The notes beneath the pieces are model-generated. The model was not told the origin of the DNA and made no database searches. It worked only from the letters and a program-made list of their open reading frames with translations. Positions 1 to 8,486 of a stretch of DNA of 64,000 nucleotides are shown in pieces. The DNA comes from Sulfurospirillum sp001602955 (GTDB lineage: Bacteria; Campylobacterota; Campylobacteria; Campylobacterales; Sulfurospirillaceae): contig LVAC01000006.1 of the NCBI GenBank assembly GCA_001602955.1, forward strand, positions 62,001 to 126,000, given 5' to 3'. A program made the translations under genes and the position numbers. The first letter of the stretch is position 1; each line of letters opens with the position of its first letter.

Positions 1-2
1 GC

Positions 3-527
3 GGGAAGATCGCACTTCATGCTTTAAGCGATTTTAGAACCGCCAAAGCACAAAATGATACGGAGGCGATGAAGACGCACGAAGCGATTTTACAAGCACA
101 TATGAAAGATTTCGGTTACGGGTATTTTGAAAAACCCGAACAAATCGTACCGCCGATTGCCCTTTCGTTTTACAGTTTTCACATCATGGTTTCTCTTGGC
201 ATGTGGTTTATCGTCCTTTTTGCGTTAACGCTTTTCTTGACGCTCAAACGCGACGTTCAAACCCAAAAACCGCTTCTTTACGCCGCTCTTTGGAGCATCC
301 CTTTAGGCTATATTGCCGCCGAGGCGGGTTGGATCGTCGCCGAAGTCGGCAGACAACCGTGGGCGATTCAAGATCTGATGCCCACGCACATTGCCGCGAC
401 GCATTTAGGAAGCGGAAATATCGCGCTTTCGTTTAGCTTATTTGCACTTTTGTTTACGGCGTTGCTGATTGCCGAAATTAAAATTATGCTGAAGCAAATC
501 GCTCTCGGTCCCAACGGAGGTCACTGA
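3..527 (+). CDS. cydA: Cytochrome bd quinol oxidase subunit I, C-terminal part (5' end outside window)
   Basis: Subunit I of the membrane cytochrome bd oxidase, which oxidises quinol and reduces O2 to water with high oxygen affinity. The reading frame is open from base 3, so the gene starts upstream and only about 174 C-terminal residues are seen. The visible part has the late transmembrane helices, an FHIMVSLG segment typical of the region of the heme b ligand Met, and the hallmark GWIVAEVGRQPW near the C-terminus. The stop overlaps the ATG of the next gene (TGATG), so cydA and cydB are translationally coupled. Identification is firm from these motifs and from the adjoining cydB. Confidence 0.95.
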   Translation, partial: GKIALHALSDFRTAKAQNDTEAMKTHEAILQAHMKDFGYGYFEKPEQIVPPIALSFYSFHIMVSLGMWFIVLFALTLFLTLKRDVQTQKPLLYAALWSIPLGYIAAEAGWIVAEVGRQPWAIQDLMPTHIAATHLGSGNIALSFSLFALLFTALLIAEIKIMLKQIALGPNGGH

Positions 528-1657
528 TGTTTGAAACGCTCTCGTATATCCACCTCCAACAATTATGGTGGATGATTCTTAGTCTCTTAGGCGGCATTTT
601 TGCCTTTTTACTCTTTATTCAAGGCGGGCAAACCTTGTTGTTTAGCCTTCCTCGCAACGAAACCGAAAAAAGCATGCTCGTCAACTCTTTAGGACGCAAG
701 TGGGAGCTGGGCTTTACGACGCTCGTCCTTTTCGGAGGAGCTATTTTCGCGGCATTTCCGCTGTTTTACGCCACGAGTTTCGGAGGGGCCTACTGGGTTT
801 GGCTTGCGATTTTGTTTTGTTTCATCGTCCAAGCCGTCAGTTACGAATACCGCAAAAAGCCCCATAATTTTTTAGGGCAAAAAACCTACGAGGTATTTTT
901 ATACCTCAACGGTTCGCTCGGCGTGATACTCATAGGCGTTGCGTTAAGCACGCTTTTTAGCGGGGCGTCGTTTCGTCTCGACGAAAATTTCTTCGTCCGA
1001 TGGGAAGGCTCGTTTCGGGGTCTTGAAGCCCTGTTCGTACCGCAAAATTATCTTTTGGCGTTTACCCTTTTCTTTTTAGCAAGATTGTGTGCCGGACTTT
1101 ACTTTTTGAGCAATATCGCATCTCAAACCTTACATGTAAGAATCCAATCGATGCTTTTACGCAATACGCTTTTCTTTTTGCCTTTCTTTCTCGGGTTTTT
1201 AGCATGGCTTTTTCTCAAAGACGGCTACGGCTACGACGAAAACGGCTTTGTGTTCATCGTCGCTTTCAAATATTGCGACAATCTTCTTGCAATGCCGCTT
1301 GTCGCTTTGATGCTCGTACTCGGCATTAGCTTCGTACTCGTTGCACTCTATCTTGGAATCGTCAAAGCGCATCGGCAAGCGATTAAGCTTATGGGAACGG
1401 GTATCGTTCTTGCCGTTACGTCCGTTTTCTTACTCGCGGGATTAAACCAAACGGCATTTTATCCCTCGCTCTCGTCGCTTCAAAGTTCATTGACGATCCA
1501 AAACGCCAGCGGCAGTTTTTATACGCTCGTTGCGATGAGTTACGTCGCACTTTTGATCCCTTTCGTCTTATCTTACATTGCTTACGCATGGTACGCAATG
1601 GATCGAAAACGTATCGATGAAGCCGAAATGACCGATTCGGCATCGCATCATTATTAA
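527..1657 (+). CDS. cydB: Cytochrome bd quinol oxidase subunit II
   Basis: Subunit II of the cytochrome bd oxidase, an integral membrane partner of CydA. The 376-residue protein is of usual family length and is hydrophobic throughout, with about eight or nine predicted membrane helices. It begins MFETLSYIHLQQLWWMI, with the W-W near the N-terminus seen in CydB proteins. Its ATG overlaps the cydA stop. A copy of the repeated 10-mer TTACATGTAA lies inside the gene at 1130-1139. It is followed after 9 bases by a 32-residue membrane protein gene that probably belongs to the same oxidase. Confidence 0.93.
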   Translation: MFETLSYIHLQQLWWMILSLLGGIFAFLLFIQGGQTLLFSLPRNETEKSMLVNSLGRKWELGFTTLVLFGGAIFAAFPLFYATSFGGAYWVWLAILFCFIVQAVSYEYRKKPHNFLGQKTYEVFLYLNGSLGVILIGVALSTLFSGASFRLDENFFVRWEGSFRGLEALFVPQNYLLAFTLFFLARLCAGLYFLSNIASQTLHVRIQSMLLRNTLFFLPFFLGFLAWLFLKDGYGYDENGFVFIVAFKYCDNLLAMPLVALMLVLGISFVLVALYLGIVKAHRQAIKLMGTGIVLAVTSVFLLAGLNQTAFYPSLSSLQSSLTIQNASGSFYTLVAMSYVALLIPFVLSYIAYAWYAMDRKRIDEAEMTDSASHHY

Positions 1658-1666
1658 GGAGAAAGT

Positions 1667-1765
1667 ATGGACTATACCGCATCGATTCTATGGCTTATCG
1701 CATGGCCGATCGTCATTTTTGCCGCTTACCGCTTTGTTCGTTTTAATTTGAAGCACCTCAAATAG
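1667..1765 (+). CDS. CydX-like small membrane subunit of cytochrome bd oxidase (32 aa)
   Basis: A 32-codon reading frame starting 9 bases after cydB, with AAGGAGAAAG as ribosome-binding site just before the ATG. The peptide has one hydrophobic stretch (about residues 4-20), an early Trp (W9), and a basic C-terminal tail ending HLK. Small one-helix subunits (CydX and relatives) encoded directly after cydB are required for stability of bd oxidases in other bacteria, so the same role is inferred here from position, size and topology. I do not see enough sequence identity to call it CydX proper. It is short enough to be missed by automatic annotation. Confidence 0.75.
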   Translation: MDYTASILWLIAWPIVIFAAYRFVRFNLKHLK

Positions 1766-1770
1766 CCAAT

Positions 1771-1808
1771 AAAGAAGCATCGATTAGATGCTTCTTTCAA
1801 CTTTTTTG
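1771..1808 (+). terminator. Rho-independent terminator of the cyd operon
   Basis: Perfect 11-bp stem (1771-1781 with 1787-1797) around a 5-base loop, followed by CAACTTTTTTG. It starts 6 bases after the stop of the small cydX-like gene and closes the operon. Confidence 0.88.
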
Positions 1809-1887
1809 AGATTATTTTTTAAACCATATCTTACATCAAGCATTCACGTGCTACTATCCGACCTATGAATCCTTATTTTTTAATACG

Positions 1888-3069
1888 ATGCTCATGAGCA
1901 TCCTCCATTCTCTTATTTTTTTCGGTGCGCCTCGGTCGGAAATCGACTCAAATGATTTAAACGATCGCATCAATCTTGAACGCGCCAAAATCTATTTCAG
2001 CCATACCAAGATCAGCCTTTTATCGCTTTTTCTCGGCCTTATTATCGGCGTCGTTTTACTCGACTTTTTTGAGGTTTCATGGACCTTAATTACGCTCTGG
2101 TCGCTGGCACTTAGCACACTCGGCATCGTGCTGTTTCGCTATGAACAACACGTACACGCTCTGACGTTAACCCCTCAAAACGTCGGAATATTAATTGCGA
2201 AACGTTTGGGCATTAGCTTTGGTATCGCATTGGTTTGGGGTCTGTTTATTCCCTTAATGCCCGAATCCTCCAAATTGGCGTACACGCTTTCGTATATCGC
2301 GATGTCGACTTTCGTGCATATCGGGTTTTTAAGTTTTAGCCTGATTCCCATGCAGTTTTGCATCAATTTTTTAGGCGTGCTTTTGCCCTTTGAAGCCACG
2401 TTAGTCAGCGAATATTTCAAAACCGACGACCCGTTTTTTGCGATCTTGGCGGCCATTTTTATGCTGTGCGAAGGGGTTTTATTTCTCAAAGCACTCGTCA
2501 ACGCTAAAACCGCCGTACGCGTTATCGTCTTAAACGAAAAACTCAAAGACGAAATTCTTGCATCCGCCGAAGCCAAAAAACGCATCGAATACCTCGCATA
2601 CCACGACCACCTCACCGGCGTATGGAATCGACGCTACATCGAAAACTTCATCGATGCTTTACGAAAAGAGCGTCACACGTTCGGTATTATTTTGCTCGAT
2701 ATGAATTATTTTAAAGAGATCAACGATACGTACGGACACGCATTCGGCGACGAACTCTTGATCGGTTTTGTTCAAACGATGCAACCTGCGTTACCGAAAT
2801 CTGCGTGCTTGGGACGTTTGGGAGGCGACGAGTTTATCGTCGTCTTGAGGGAGTGCCATAGCTATACGGTGCTTGAAGAGACAATGCTCACGCTTAAAGC
2901 CCTTTTGAAAAAAGTCTACACGATCAACGCCGTCGAAATCACAAGCAGCACCAGCGTCGGAGCGGCATTATACCCGATCGACGCCAACGACGTCGAAGCC
3001 CTCATCCGCCTTGCCGACGAGCGCATGTACGCCGATAAACACAAGGATCACCGTGTTTTTAACCCTTAA
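1888..3069 (+). CDS. Membrane-anchored diguanylate cyclase (GGDEF)
   Basis: Makes the second messenger cyclic di-GMP from two GTP. The 393-residue protein has an N-terminal hydrophobic region with about six membrane helices (roughly residues 42-205), a short linker, and a C-terminal GGDEF domain. The active-site GGDEF is intact at about residues 312-316. The positions where the inhibitory I-site RxxD would lie read PKSA, so product feedback through that site is unlikely. No EAL domain is present. The membrane region matches no sensor I can name. It stands alone between the cyd terminator and a convergent gene, so no partner is suggested. The start is not certain: a second Met is two codons in. 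Confidence 0.9.
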   Translation: MLMSILHSLIFFGAPRSEIDSNDLNDRINLERAKIYFSHTKISLLSLFLGLIIGVVLLDFFEVSWTLITLWSLALSTLGIVLFRYEQHVHALTLTPQNVGILIAKRLGISFGIALVWGLFIPLMPESSKLAYTLSYIAMSTFVHIGFLSFSLIPMQFCINFLGVLLPFEATLVSEYFKTDDPFFAILAAIFMLCEGVLFLKALVNAKTAVRVIVLNEKLKDEILASAEAKKRIEYLAYHDHLTGVWNRRYIENFIDALRKERHTFGIILLDMNYFKEINDTYGHAFGDELLIGFVQTMQPALPKSACLGRLGGDEFIVVLRECHSYTVLEETMLTLKALLKKVYTINAVEITSSTSVGAALYPIDANDVEALIRLADERMYADKHKDHRVFNP

Positions 3070-3093
3070 GCGAGGCATTATTACGCTGAACGC

Positions 3094-4236
3094 TCAACCG
3101 CGAAAATCGGCAAGATCAAAAGGAAAACCGTACCCTTCAGGCTTGAATTCATAGGGATTTTCGGAAGTTTGCTTTTGAAGTTGTTCGAACATATCAGAGA
3201 TCGTTTGAGTATTGTTACGCGTAGCGTCGAGTAAAGACTCCGTGCTTATTTTTAAGGAATCTTGGCGCATCTGTGCACGTAATGTTTCTTCATCCTCGCG
3301 AGAAATCGTTTTATAAAGCCCGAAATCGTAATTTTGTAGCTTGGTATCATCGTTCAAATCCGCATACTTTTCTAACAAATCTTGATGAAATTTGTTCATA
3401 TCGCGCAAAACGTTTTTGCGATAATTTTGTCCGAATTTATCAAGCAATCCTTCTTCCAACGTCACTTTCCCGTCAAGGTTCGTATCCATCATAAGCGTAT
3501 GTTCCAACTCTTTTTCAATACTGTTTTCAAACGCGACGTATTGGGCAGAAGCGGCACTACTTTTTCCGTTTTGTTGCTCGCTTGCCTCGGTATCTACAAA
3601 AAGACTATGAGCGTCAGGCGTCAAATCTAAAGCACGATAATGAGCTCCCGATCCAAGTGAGATCTTCACCAATTTTTTGCCGATATAATCGTAGTTCGTC
3701 TGGCGTTCAAATCCAATCGTCAACGTTTTAGCTTCATCCTTTTCGATCAACCCGTTTCCGTCGGTATCGGACGCAGCATAATTACGATCTATCGCGATAT
3801 TGTGCAACCATCCTGCGACAAATGCTTCCGCTTCTCCATTGAGGCGTAAAACGCCCTCACTGCGCTCGAAAAAGTTGTTCTCTCCGTCAAATTTTTCTTT
3901 CAATCTTTCAACATTGGCTTTTGAAAGTTCAAGCGTCATATACGCATTTTTGTTTTCGGGATCGCGGATCACTACGGTACAGTTAGGTTCGTTTTTCTTA
4001 CTGTCGGAATAGCTCACGTACGTCAGTTTTGATGTATCGACGACCAATTGTTCATTTTTGAGCTCGGCAAGAGAAAGTTTGTGGGAAGAAAATGCTACCG
4101 AAGCGTAAATTTCGCCTTCGGTTGATATTTCGGTCGGTAGTTTTTTGAGTGCTTCCAATTCTCGCATACTGAGCTTTACTCTAGGAGTTTTGTATGTTTC
4201 CGTTTGTGAGAGAGAAGAGGAAATCGTGAGGCTCAC
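3094..4236 (-). CDS. EF-hand calcium-binding protein of unknown function
   Basis: A 380-residue protein with two canonical EF-hand loops: D157-x-D-x-N-G-x-I-x-x-x-E168 and D251-x-N-x-D-G-x-V-x-x-x-E262, each with acidic residues at the 1, 3, 5 and 12 positions, so calcium binding is likely. It has no signal peptide or membrane segment. The N-terminus is rich in Ser and Thr, and the rest looks soluble and helical with many charged residues. The start is a GTG with AAAGGAG 5 bases upstream. I recognise no enzyme motif and no named family. It is convergent with the diguanylate cyclase gene and about 90 bases downstream of the Hcp-like gene on the same strand. Confidence 0.8.
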   Translation of the reverse strand: MSLTISSSLSQTETYKTPRVKLSMRELEALKKLPTEISTEGEIYASVAFSSHKLSLAELKNEQLVVDTSKLTYVSYSDSKKNEPNCTVVIRDPENKNAYMTLELSKANVERLKEKFDGENNFFERSEGVLRLNGEAEAFVAGWLHNIAIDRNYAASDTDGNGLIEKDEAKTLTIGFERQTNYDYIGKKLVKISLGSGAHYRALDLTPDAHSLFVDTEASEQQNGKSSAASAQYVAFENSIEKELEHTLMMDTNLDGKVTLEEGLLDKFGQNYRKNVLRDMNKFHQDLLEKYADLNDDTKLQNYDFGLYKTISREDEETLRAQMRQDSLKISTESLLDATRNNTQTISDMFEQLQKQTSENPYEFKPEGYGFPFDLADFRG

Positions 4237-4325
4237 AAATACTCCTTTAGAAAATCTTTTTCTAATATCGACCGATCGAAAAAGTTAATGAGCCTCAATT
4301 GTAGCGGCATACGTCTTTTTAGCGA

Positions 4326-5000
4326 TTAATACCATTGGGCGTTTTTCATGCTCTCATAATTTTTGCACCCCGCTTCGTCACCTAAACTACATGCTTGTTG
4401 AAACAGTTGGTACGCTTTTTTTTCATTGACGTTGATGCCTTTTCCGCTTAAATACATCATCCCAAGATTCGTACATGTCGATGCGTCGTTTGCGTCGCAC
4501 GCTTTTTGATAATACAAAACCGCATACGCGTCGTTGCCGTCTTGTTCGTACAAGGTACCCAAATGCGCGCAACTTTTCGCATCGGCGGCTTCGCAGGCTT
4601 TGTCGTAATAGTCCACGGCTTTTTGCATATTTTCGTCGGTACCGACACCGTTTTCGTACAATTTCGCCACGCTCGCGCATGCGCTCATGTCGCCCATTTC
4701 GCAGGCTTTGGCATACAAATCGAGTGCTTTAGCGGGATGAATTCCGGCATGGCCGTTTTCGTACATGTAAGCAAGGTGCGTACACCCTTCGGCAAGTTCA
4801 AGCTGGCATGCTTTGGTGTAAAGCTCTCTTGCTTTGGGGAAATTTTGATGGACGCCGTCGCCCACATGGTACATCGCGCCTAACGCCAAGCAAGCTTTCG
4901 CGTCGTTTTGGTCGCACAGGTTTTGAAAATAACTCTCTCGGTTGAAGTCTAAAGCAAACAGTGCGGAAGCTAAAAAGCACATCGCTATCCATGATTTCAT
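4326..5000 (-). CDS. Secreted Hcp-like Sel1-repeat protein with paired cysteines
   Basis: A 224-residue exported repeat protein. A signal peptide (about residues 1-16, ending ALFA) is followed by six Sel1-like (TPR-like) repeats of about 36 residues. Each repeat carries two cysteines eight positions apart (for example C-DQNDAKA-C), the pattern that forms a disulfide in each repeat of Helicobacter cysteine-rich proteins (HcpA, HcpB). These proteins are periplasmic or secreted. Some bind penicillin or act on host cells, but the role here is unknown. The start codon is preceded by AAGGAGAAGAGG. A good -10 box lies about 28 bases upstream. Confidence 0.88.
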   Translation of the reverse strand: MKSWIAMCFLASALFALDFNRESYFQNLCDQNDAKACLALGAMYHVGDGVHQNFPKARELYTKACQLELAEGCTHLAYMYENGHAGIHPAKALDLYAKACEMGDMSACASVAKLYENGVGTDENMQKAVDYYDKACEAADAKSCAHLGTLYEQDGNDAYAVLYYQKACDANDASTCTNLGMMYLSGKGINVNEKKAYQLFQQACSLGDEAGCKNYESMKNAQWY

Positions 5001-5027
5001 CCTCTTCTCCTTGCCTTCATTTGGATT

Positions 5028-5033
5028 ATTATA
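5028..5033 (-). promoter_or_regulatory. Probable -10 box (TATAAT) for the Hcp-like gene
   Basis: On the minus strand this reads TATAAT in an AT-rich context, 28 bases before the start codon of the Hcp-like gene. There is no clear -35 box, as is usual for sigma-70 promoters in Campylobacterota. The 46-base gap is shared with the divergent AraC gene. Confidence 0.5.
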
Positions 5034-5046
5034 TTACAATACTTTT

Positions 5047-5859
5047 ATGAATAATCCTACCCAAACCCTCACCGTGCATTATGCAAAAGCACCTTTTTTC
5101 CAAATACGCCAAACGCTTCAAAGCGACCGAGCCTACGAATCCCACGCTCACTCAAGCCTCTCGATCGGCTACATGTTAGAAGGGAAAACCCGCTTTAGGC
5201 TTCCGCAAGGAGCGTTTTTACTGCAAAAAGGAGCCCTTGCGCTGATCGAACCGCATACGCAACATGCGTGCAATCCGCTAGAGCACACCCGACGTAGCTA
5301 CGTGATGGTCTATTTCGACGCCGCATTTTGCCTCAAAATCCAATCCGAACTTTTCGGCCCAACCCAAACCCTGCTTCCGCTTCGCACGCCCTTAGTGTTT
5401 CATCAACGCTTATGCGAAACGTTTGAACATCTGATAGCTTCGCTCCTAAAGAGCTATTCGGCACTTCATGTACGTGCGCTCGAAGGATGGCTTAAAGAGT
5501 TTTTATGGCTTTACAGCGAACCTGATTCGCCGCAAAAGACACCCTCTTCCATGCGTGAAATTGCCCATTTTTTAGAAAGTCGCATCGACGAACCTTTAAG
5601 CCTTTCAAGCCTCGCGCAACGTTTCGGATACAACCCTTTTGTTCTATTGCGTCGTTTCAAAGCTTCTTACGCTTGTACACCCAAACACTACGGACTCGAT
5701 CAACGTATCGAACACGCCAAAGAGTTGTTGCAAAAAGGCGTTTCGATCGCGATGTGCGCGCAATACTGCGGCTTTAGCGATCAAAGCCATTTTCACCGCT
5801 TTTTCAAACGCCGTACCGCACTGACGCCCAAAGAGTATCAGGTCAATTTCGTACAATAA
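5047..5859 (+). CDS. AraC-family transcriptional regulator
   Basis: A DNA-binding regulator of 270 residues from the ATG at 5047. An upstream in-frame start at 4942 would run through the divergent Hcp-like gene and is rejected. The N-terminal half is a cupin-like sensing domain with an ESHAHSSLSIGYMLEG segment. The C-terminal hundred residues carry the two helix-turn-helices of the AraC family, ending with the signature CGFSDQSHFHRFFKRRTALTPKEY. The next gene, 45 bases downstream on the same strand, is a LysE-type exporter, so control of that exporter or of a nearby substrate pathway is possible but not shown. Confidence 0.9.
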   Translation: MNNPTQTLTVHYAKAPFFQIRQTLQSDRAYESHAHSSLSIGYMLEGKTRFRLPQGAFLLQKGALALIEPHTQHACNPLEHTRRSYVMVYFDAAFCLKIQSELFGPTQTLLPLRTPLVFHQRLCETFEHLIASLLKSYSALHVRALEGWLKEFLWLYSEPDSPQKTPSSMREIAHFLESRIDEPLSLSSLAQRFGYNPFVLLRRFKASYACTPKHYGLDQRIEHAKELLQKGVSIAMCAQYCGFSDQSHFHRFFKRRTALTPKEYQVNFVQ

Positions 5860-5904
5860 TATTTGACGGGTTTTTTTTATACTTACATGTAAAAAAGGAA
5901 CCTT

Positions 5905-6534
5905 ATGTTCGAACCGCAATTTTTTACCCTGACCTCTCTTTATTTTTTAGCGCTTCTCAGTCCGGGGCAAGACTTTTTTCTCATCGTCAAACACGCTTTA
6001 GCGCACGGGTATCGCAAAGCGTGGTGGAGTTGCTTGGGGATTGCCTCCGGCAATGCGTTTTACATCGCACTTGCCTATATCGGGCACGAATTTTTAAGCA
6101 CGTACCCGACGCTACTTCGCTTCGTCGAAACGGGCGGTGCGATTTTTTTAGGCTATCTTGGATGTCTCTTACTGTTCGCGCCCGCACCCGCACTCGATCG
6201 TAAAACGCGCCCCAACGTCACAATGGCTTTCAAACTTTTCGTCCAAGGAGTATTATCGGCACTGCTCAATCCCAAAAATATTCTCTTTTATTTCTCGTTG
6301 CTTTTTACGATTATCAAACCCGAAACATCTTTACATGTCAAGATGTTTTACGCGGTATGGATGACGGCAATGTTATTGGCGTGGGACATGAGCATTGCGG
6401 TGTTGTTTGCTCATGCCAAGCAGTCTCGCTTCTTTGCGTACCTGCATACTTTGCAAAAAATCATCGGAGCGGTGCTAATCGCTTTTAGCGTTTGGCACCT
6501 TTACCGAGATTTCGTTGCTTTCACGATAGGGTAA
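5905..6534 (+). CDS. LysE/RhtB-family amino acid exporter
   Basis: A 209-residue inner-membrane protein of the LysE/RhtB superfamily, which exports amino acids or derivatives such as lysine, threonine and homoserine lactone. It has the family's N-terminal LLSPGQDFFLIVKHAL motif, the LNPKNILFYFS segment, and about six hydrophobic helices. Length is normal for the family. The substrate cannot be told from sequence. The gap to the AraC gene holds a copy of TTACATGTAA at 5883-5892, and the AAGGAACC before the ATG follows directly after it. A second copy (TTACATGTCA) is inside the gene at 6331-6340. It is convergent with the macB-like gene. Confidence 0.88.
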   Translation: MFEPQFFTLTSLYFLALLSPGQDFFLIVKHALAHGYRKAWWSCLGIASGNAFYIALAYIGHEFLSTYPTLLRFVETGGAIFLGYLGCLLLFAPAPALDRKTRPNVTMAFKLFVQGVLSALLNPKNILFYFSLLFTIIKPETSLHVKMFYAVWMTAMLLAWDMSIAVLFAHAKQSRFFAYLHTLQKIIGAVLIAFSVWHLYRDFVAFTIG

Positions 6535-6558
6535 ATATTTTTGTAGATTTGCAAACCG

Positions 6559-7779
6559 CTATTGATAGCGTAACGCCTCGATCGGCTCTAAATTGGCGGC
6601 TTTTCGTGCGGGATAAAATCCGAAAAAGACGCCCACGCACGTTGCCACCAAAAAGGAGATGACGATCGAGCTTTGCGTAATCACGACGCTGATAGGGAAA
6701 AAGGCACCCACCCCGTACGCTCCGCCGATTCCGACGCACACGCCGATCAAACACCCGATAATGGAGATCATCAAAGCTTCAAGCAAAAATTGAAGCAAAA
6801 TATTGCGTTGTTTGGCACCGATTGCGATACGAATACCGATCTCGCGCGTTCGCTCCGTCACGGAAACCAACATGATGTTCATAATGCCGATACCGCCGAC
6901 CAACAACGAAATCGAAGCGATCGCCGCCAACATCAACGACATCGCTTTGGTCGTCTCCGCCGCGGTATTGGCGAGTGCGGTCAAGTTGCGAATCGTAAAA
7001 TCGTCCTCGGCGTTAGGTCGCAATTTATGATTTTCGCGCAACAAGACTTGCATCTCCTCTTCGGCTTTATCCATCACGCTCTCCGAAACCGCTTCTACCA
7101 TAATAAAACGCACGACGCCTTTAAACTGACTTCCGAATAACTTGGTTTGCGCCGTCGTAATCGGAACCATGACCGTATCGTCTTGGTCGCGCCCGTCCAA
7201 ACTCTGCCCTTTGGAGGCAAGCACGCCCAAAACGATATACGGACTGTTTTTGATACGAATCGTTTTTCCGACGGGACTTTCGTCACCGAACAGATTGGTC
7301 GCAACGGTTTTACCGAGTACCGCGACACGCGTCGCACTTCTAACGTCCGAGTCGGAGAAAACGCTTCCCTCTTCGCTCGGCCAATCCCGTACTTCAAAAA
7401 ACGCCGGTGTCGTGCCGGAGACTTGCGTATTCCAGTTGGAAGACTGATACACCAGCTGCGCCGTACCCGGAACGACCGGAGCGGCGGCTTTAATGCTAGA
7501 GAGCTCTTCGATCGCGCTTGCGTCGTTCATCTTCAAGGTTTGAACCCCGCCGCTTCCAATACGAACGCCTCCGGATGTCATCGAACCCGCTAAAACGATA
7601 AACAAGTTGCTTCCCATCGACGCGATCGACTCTTTGACTTTTGCTTGCGTTCCGGCTCCAATGGAAGACATCAAAATAACCGCTCCTACGCCGATGACCA
7701 TACCGAGCATCGTCAAAAACGTCCGTAAACGGTTAGCACTCATCGCACTCCATGCCTCTTGCAACATCATAAAAATCAT
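6559..7779 (-). CDS. MacB-type ABC exporter, permease subunit
   Basis: Permease of a MacAB-TolC-like tripartite exporter. The 406-residue protein has the FtsX/MacB architecture: one membrane helix near the N-terminus (about 18-40), a large periplasmic domain, and three C-terminal helices (about 283-400) with the ERTREIGIRIAIGAKQRNI segment. In E. coli MacB this domain is fused to the ATPase; here the ATPase is a separate protein encoded just upstream with a 4-base overlap. Such exporters move macrolides, peptides or siderophores, and the substrate cannot be told. It is the last gene of the operon. Confidence 0.9.
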   Translation of the reverse strand: MIFMMLQEAWSAMSANRLRTFLTMLGMVIGVGAVILMSSIGAGTQAKVKESIASMGSNLFIVLAGSMTSGGVRIGSGGVQTLKMNDASAIEELSSIKAAAPVVPGTAQLVYQSSNWNTQVSGTTPAFFEVRDWPSEEGSVFSDSDVRSATRVAVLGKTVATNLFGDESPVGKTIRIKNSPYIVLGVLASKGQSLDGRDQDDTVMVPITTAQTKLFGSQFKGVVRFIMVEAVSESVMDKAEEEMQVLLRENHKLRPNAEDDFTIRNLTALANTAAETTKAMSLMLAAIASISLLVGGIGIMNIMLVSVTERTREIGIRIAIGAKQRNILLQFLLEALMISIIGCLIGVCVGIGGAYGVGAFFPISVVITQSSIVISFLVATCVGVFFGFYPARKAANLEPIEALRYQ

Positions 7780-8486
7780 ACGAGACTCGCTTGAAAATGT
7801 TCGGTCAATCCGTCGTGTTGAATGCGTCCGTCGACAAAATTGACCAAACGCTTGGAATACGCGGCAATGTCCGGTTCGTGCGTAACCAAAACGATCGTAA
7901 TTTTTTCTTGATCGTTAAGTTTGCAAAACAGATCCATAATCTCTTGACTGGTTTTCGTATCCAGATTTCCCGTCGGCTCATCCGCTAAAATCAATTTCGG
8001 ACGATTGATCAGTGCGCGTGCAATGGCGACGCGTTGCTGTTGACCGCCTGAAATCTGATTGGGAAGATAGGTCGCGTACGCTTCGAGCCCTACGCTTTTG
8101 AGCACTTCCAGTGCGCGTACTTTGCGCTCTTTAGCACCAATACCGGCATACACTAAAGGCAAAGCGACGTTATCGATCAAATTTTTACGTGCTAAGAGGT
8201 TAAAGCCTTGAAACACAAAACCGATGACATGATTGCGAAGCGACGCAAGTGCATCTTTATCCAAGGTCGTCGTATCCGTTTCGTTAAGAAAATAGTTTCC
8301 AGACGTTGCCTTATCCAAGCATCCCAAAATATTCATAAACGTCGATTTTCCCGAACCGGAAGGTCCCATAATCGCCACAAATTCGCCGCTTTGAATCGTA
8401 ATATCGACACCTTTTAGCACGCAAACTTCGCCCGCATCGGTATGATAATTTTTCGTTAACGCTTCGATACGAATGACTTCAGCCAT
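7776..8486 (-). CDS. MacB-type ABC exporter, ATPase subunit
   Basis: ATP-binding subunit (236 residues) that powers the tripartite exporter. Walker A GPSGSGKST, signature SGGQQQRVAIARAL, Walker B LILADEPTGNLD and the switch histidine (VTHEPD) are all present. It belongs to the LolD/MacB-type group that works with FtsX-fold permeases. It overlaps the permease gene by 4 bases and abuts the macA-like gene upstream, so the subunits are made together. Confidence 0.93.
   Translation of the reverse strand: MAEVIRIEALTKNYHTDAGEVCVLKGVDITIQSGEFVAIMGPSGSGKSTFMNILGCLDKATSGNYFLNETDTTTLDKDALASLRNHVIGFVFQGFNLLARKNLIDNVALPLVYAGIGAKERKVRALEVLKSVGLEAYATYLPNQISGGQQQRVAIARALINRPKLILADEPTGNLDTKTSQEIMDLFCKLNDQEKITIVLVTHEPDIAAYSKRLVNFVDGRIQHDGLTEHFQASLV

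Noticed and set aside
4506..4883. 125-codon plus-strand frame opposite the Hcp-like gene
   Set aside because: Shadow of the repeat gene on the other strand; the repeated sequence keeps several frames open.
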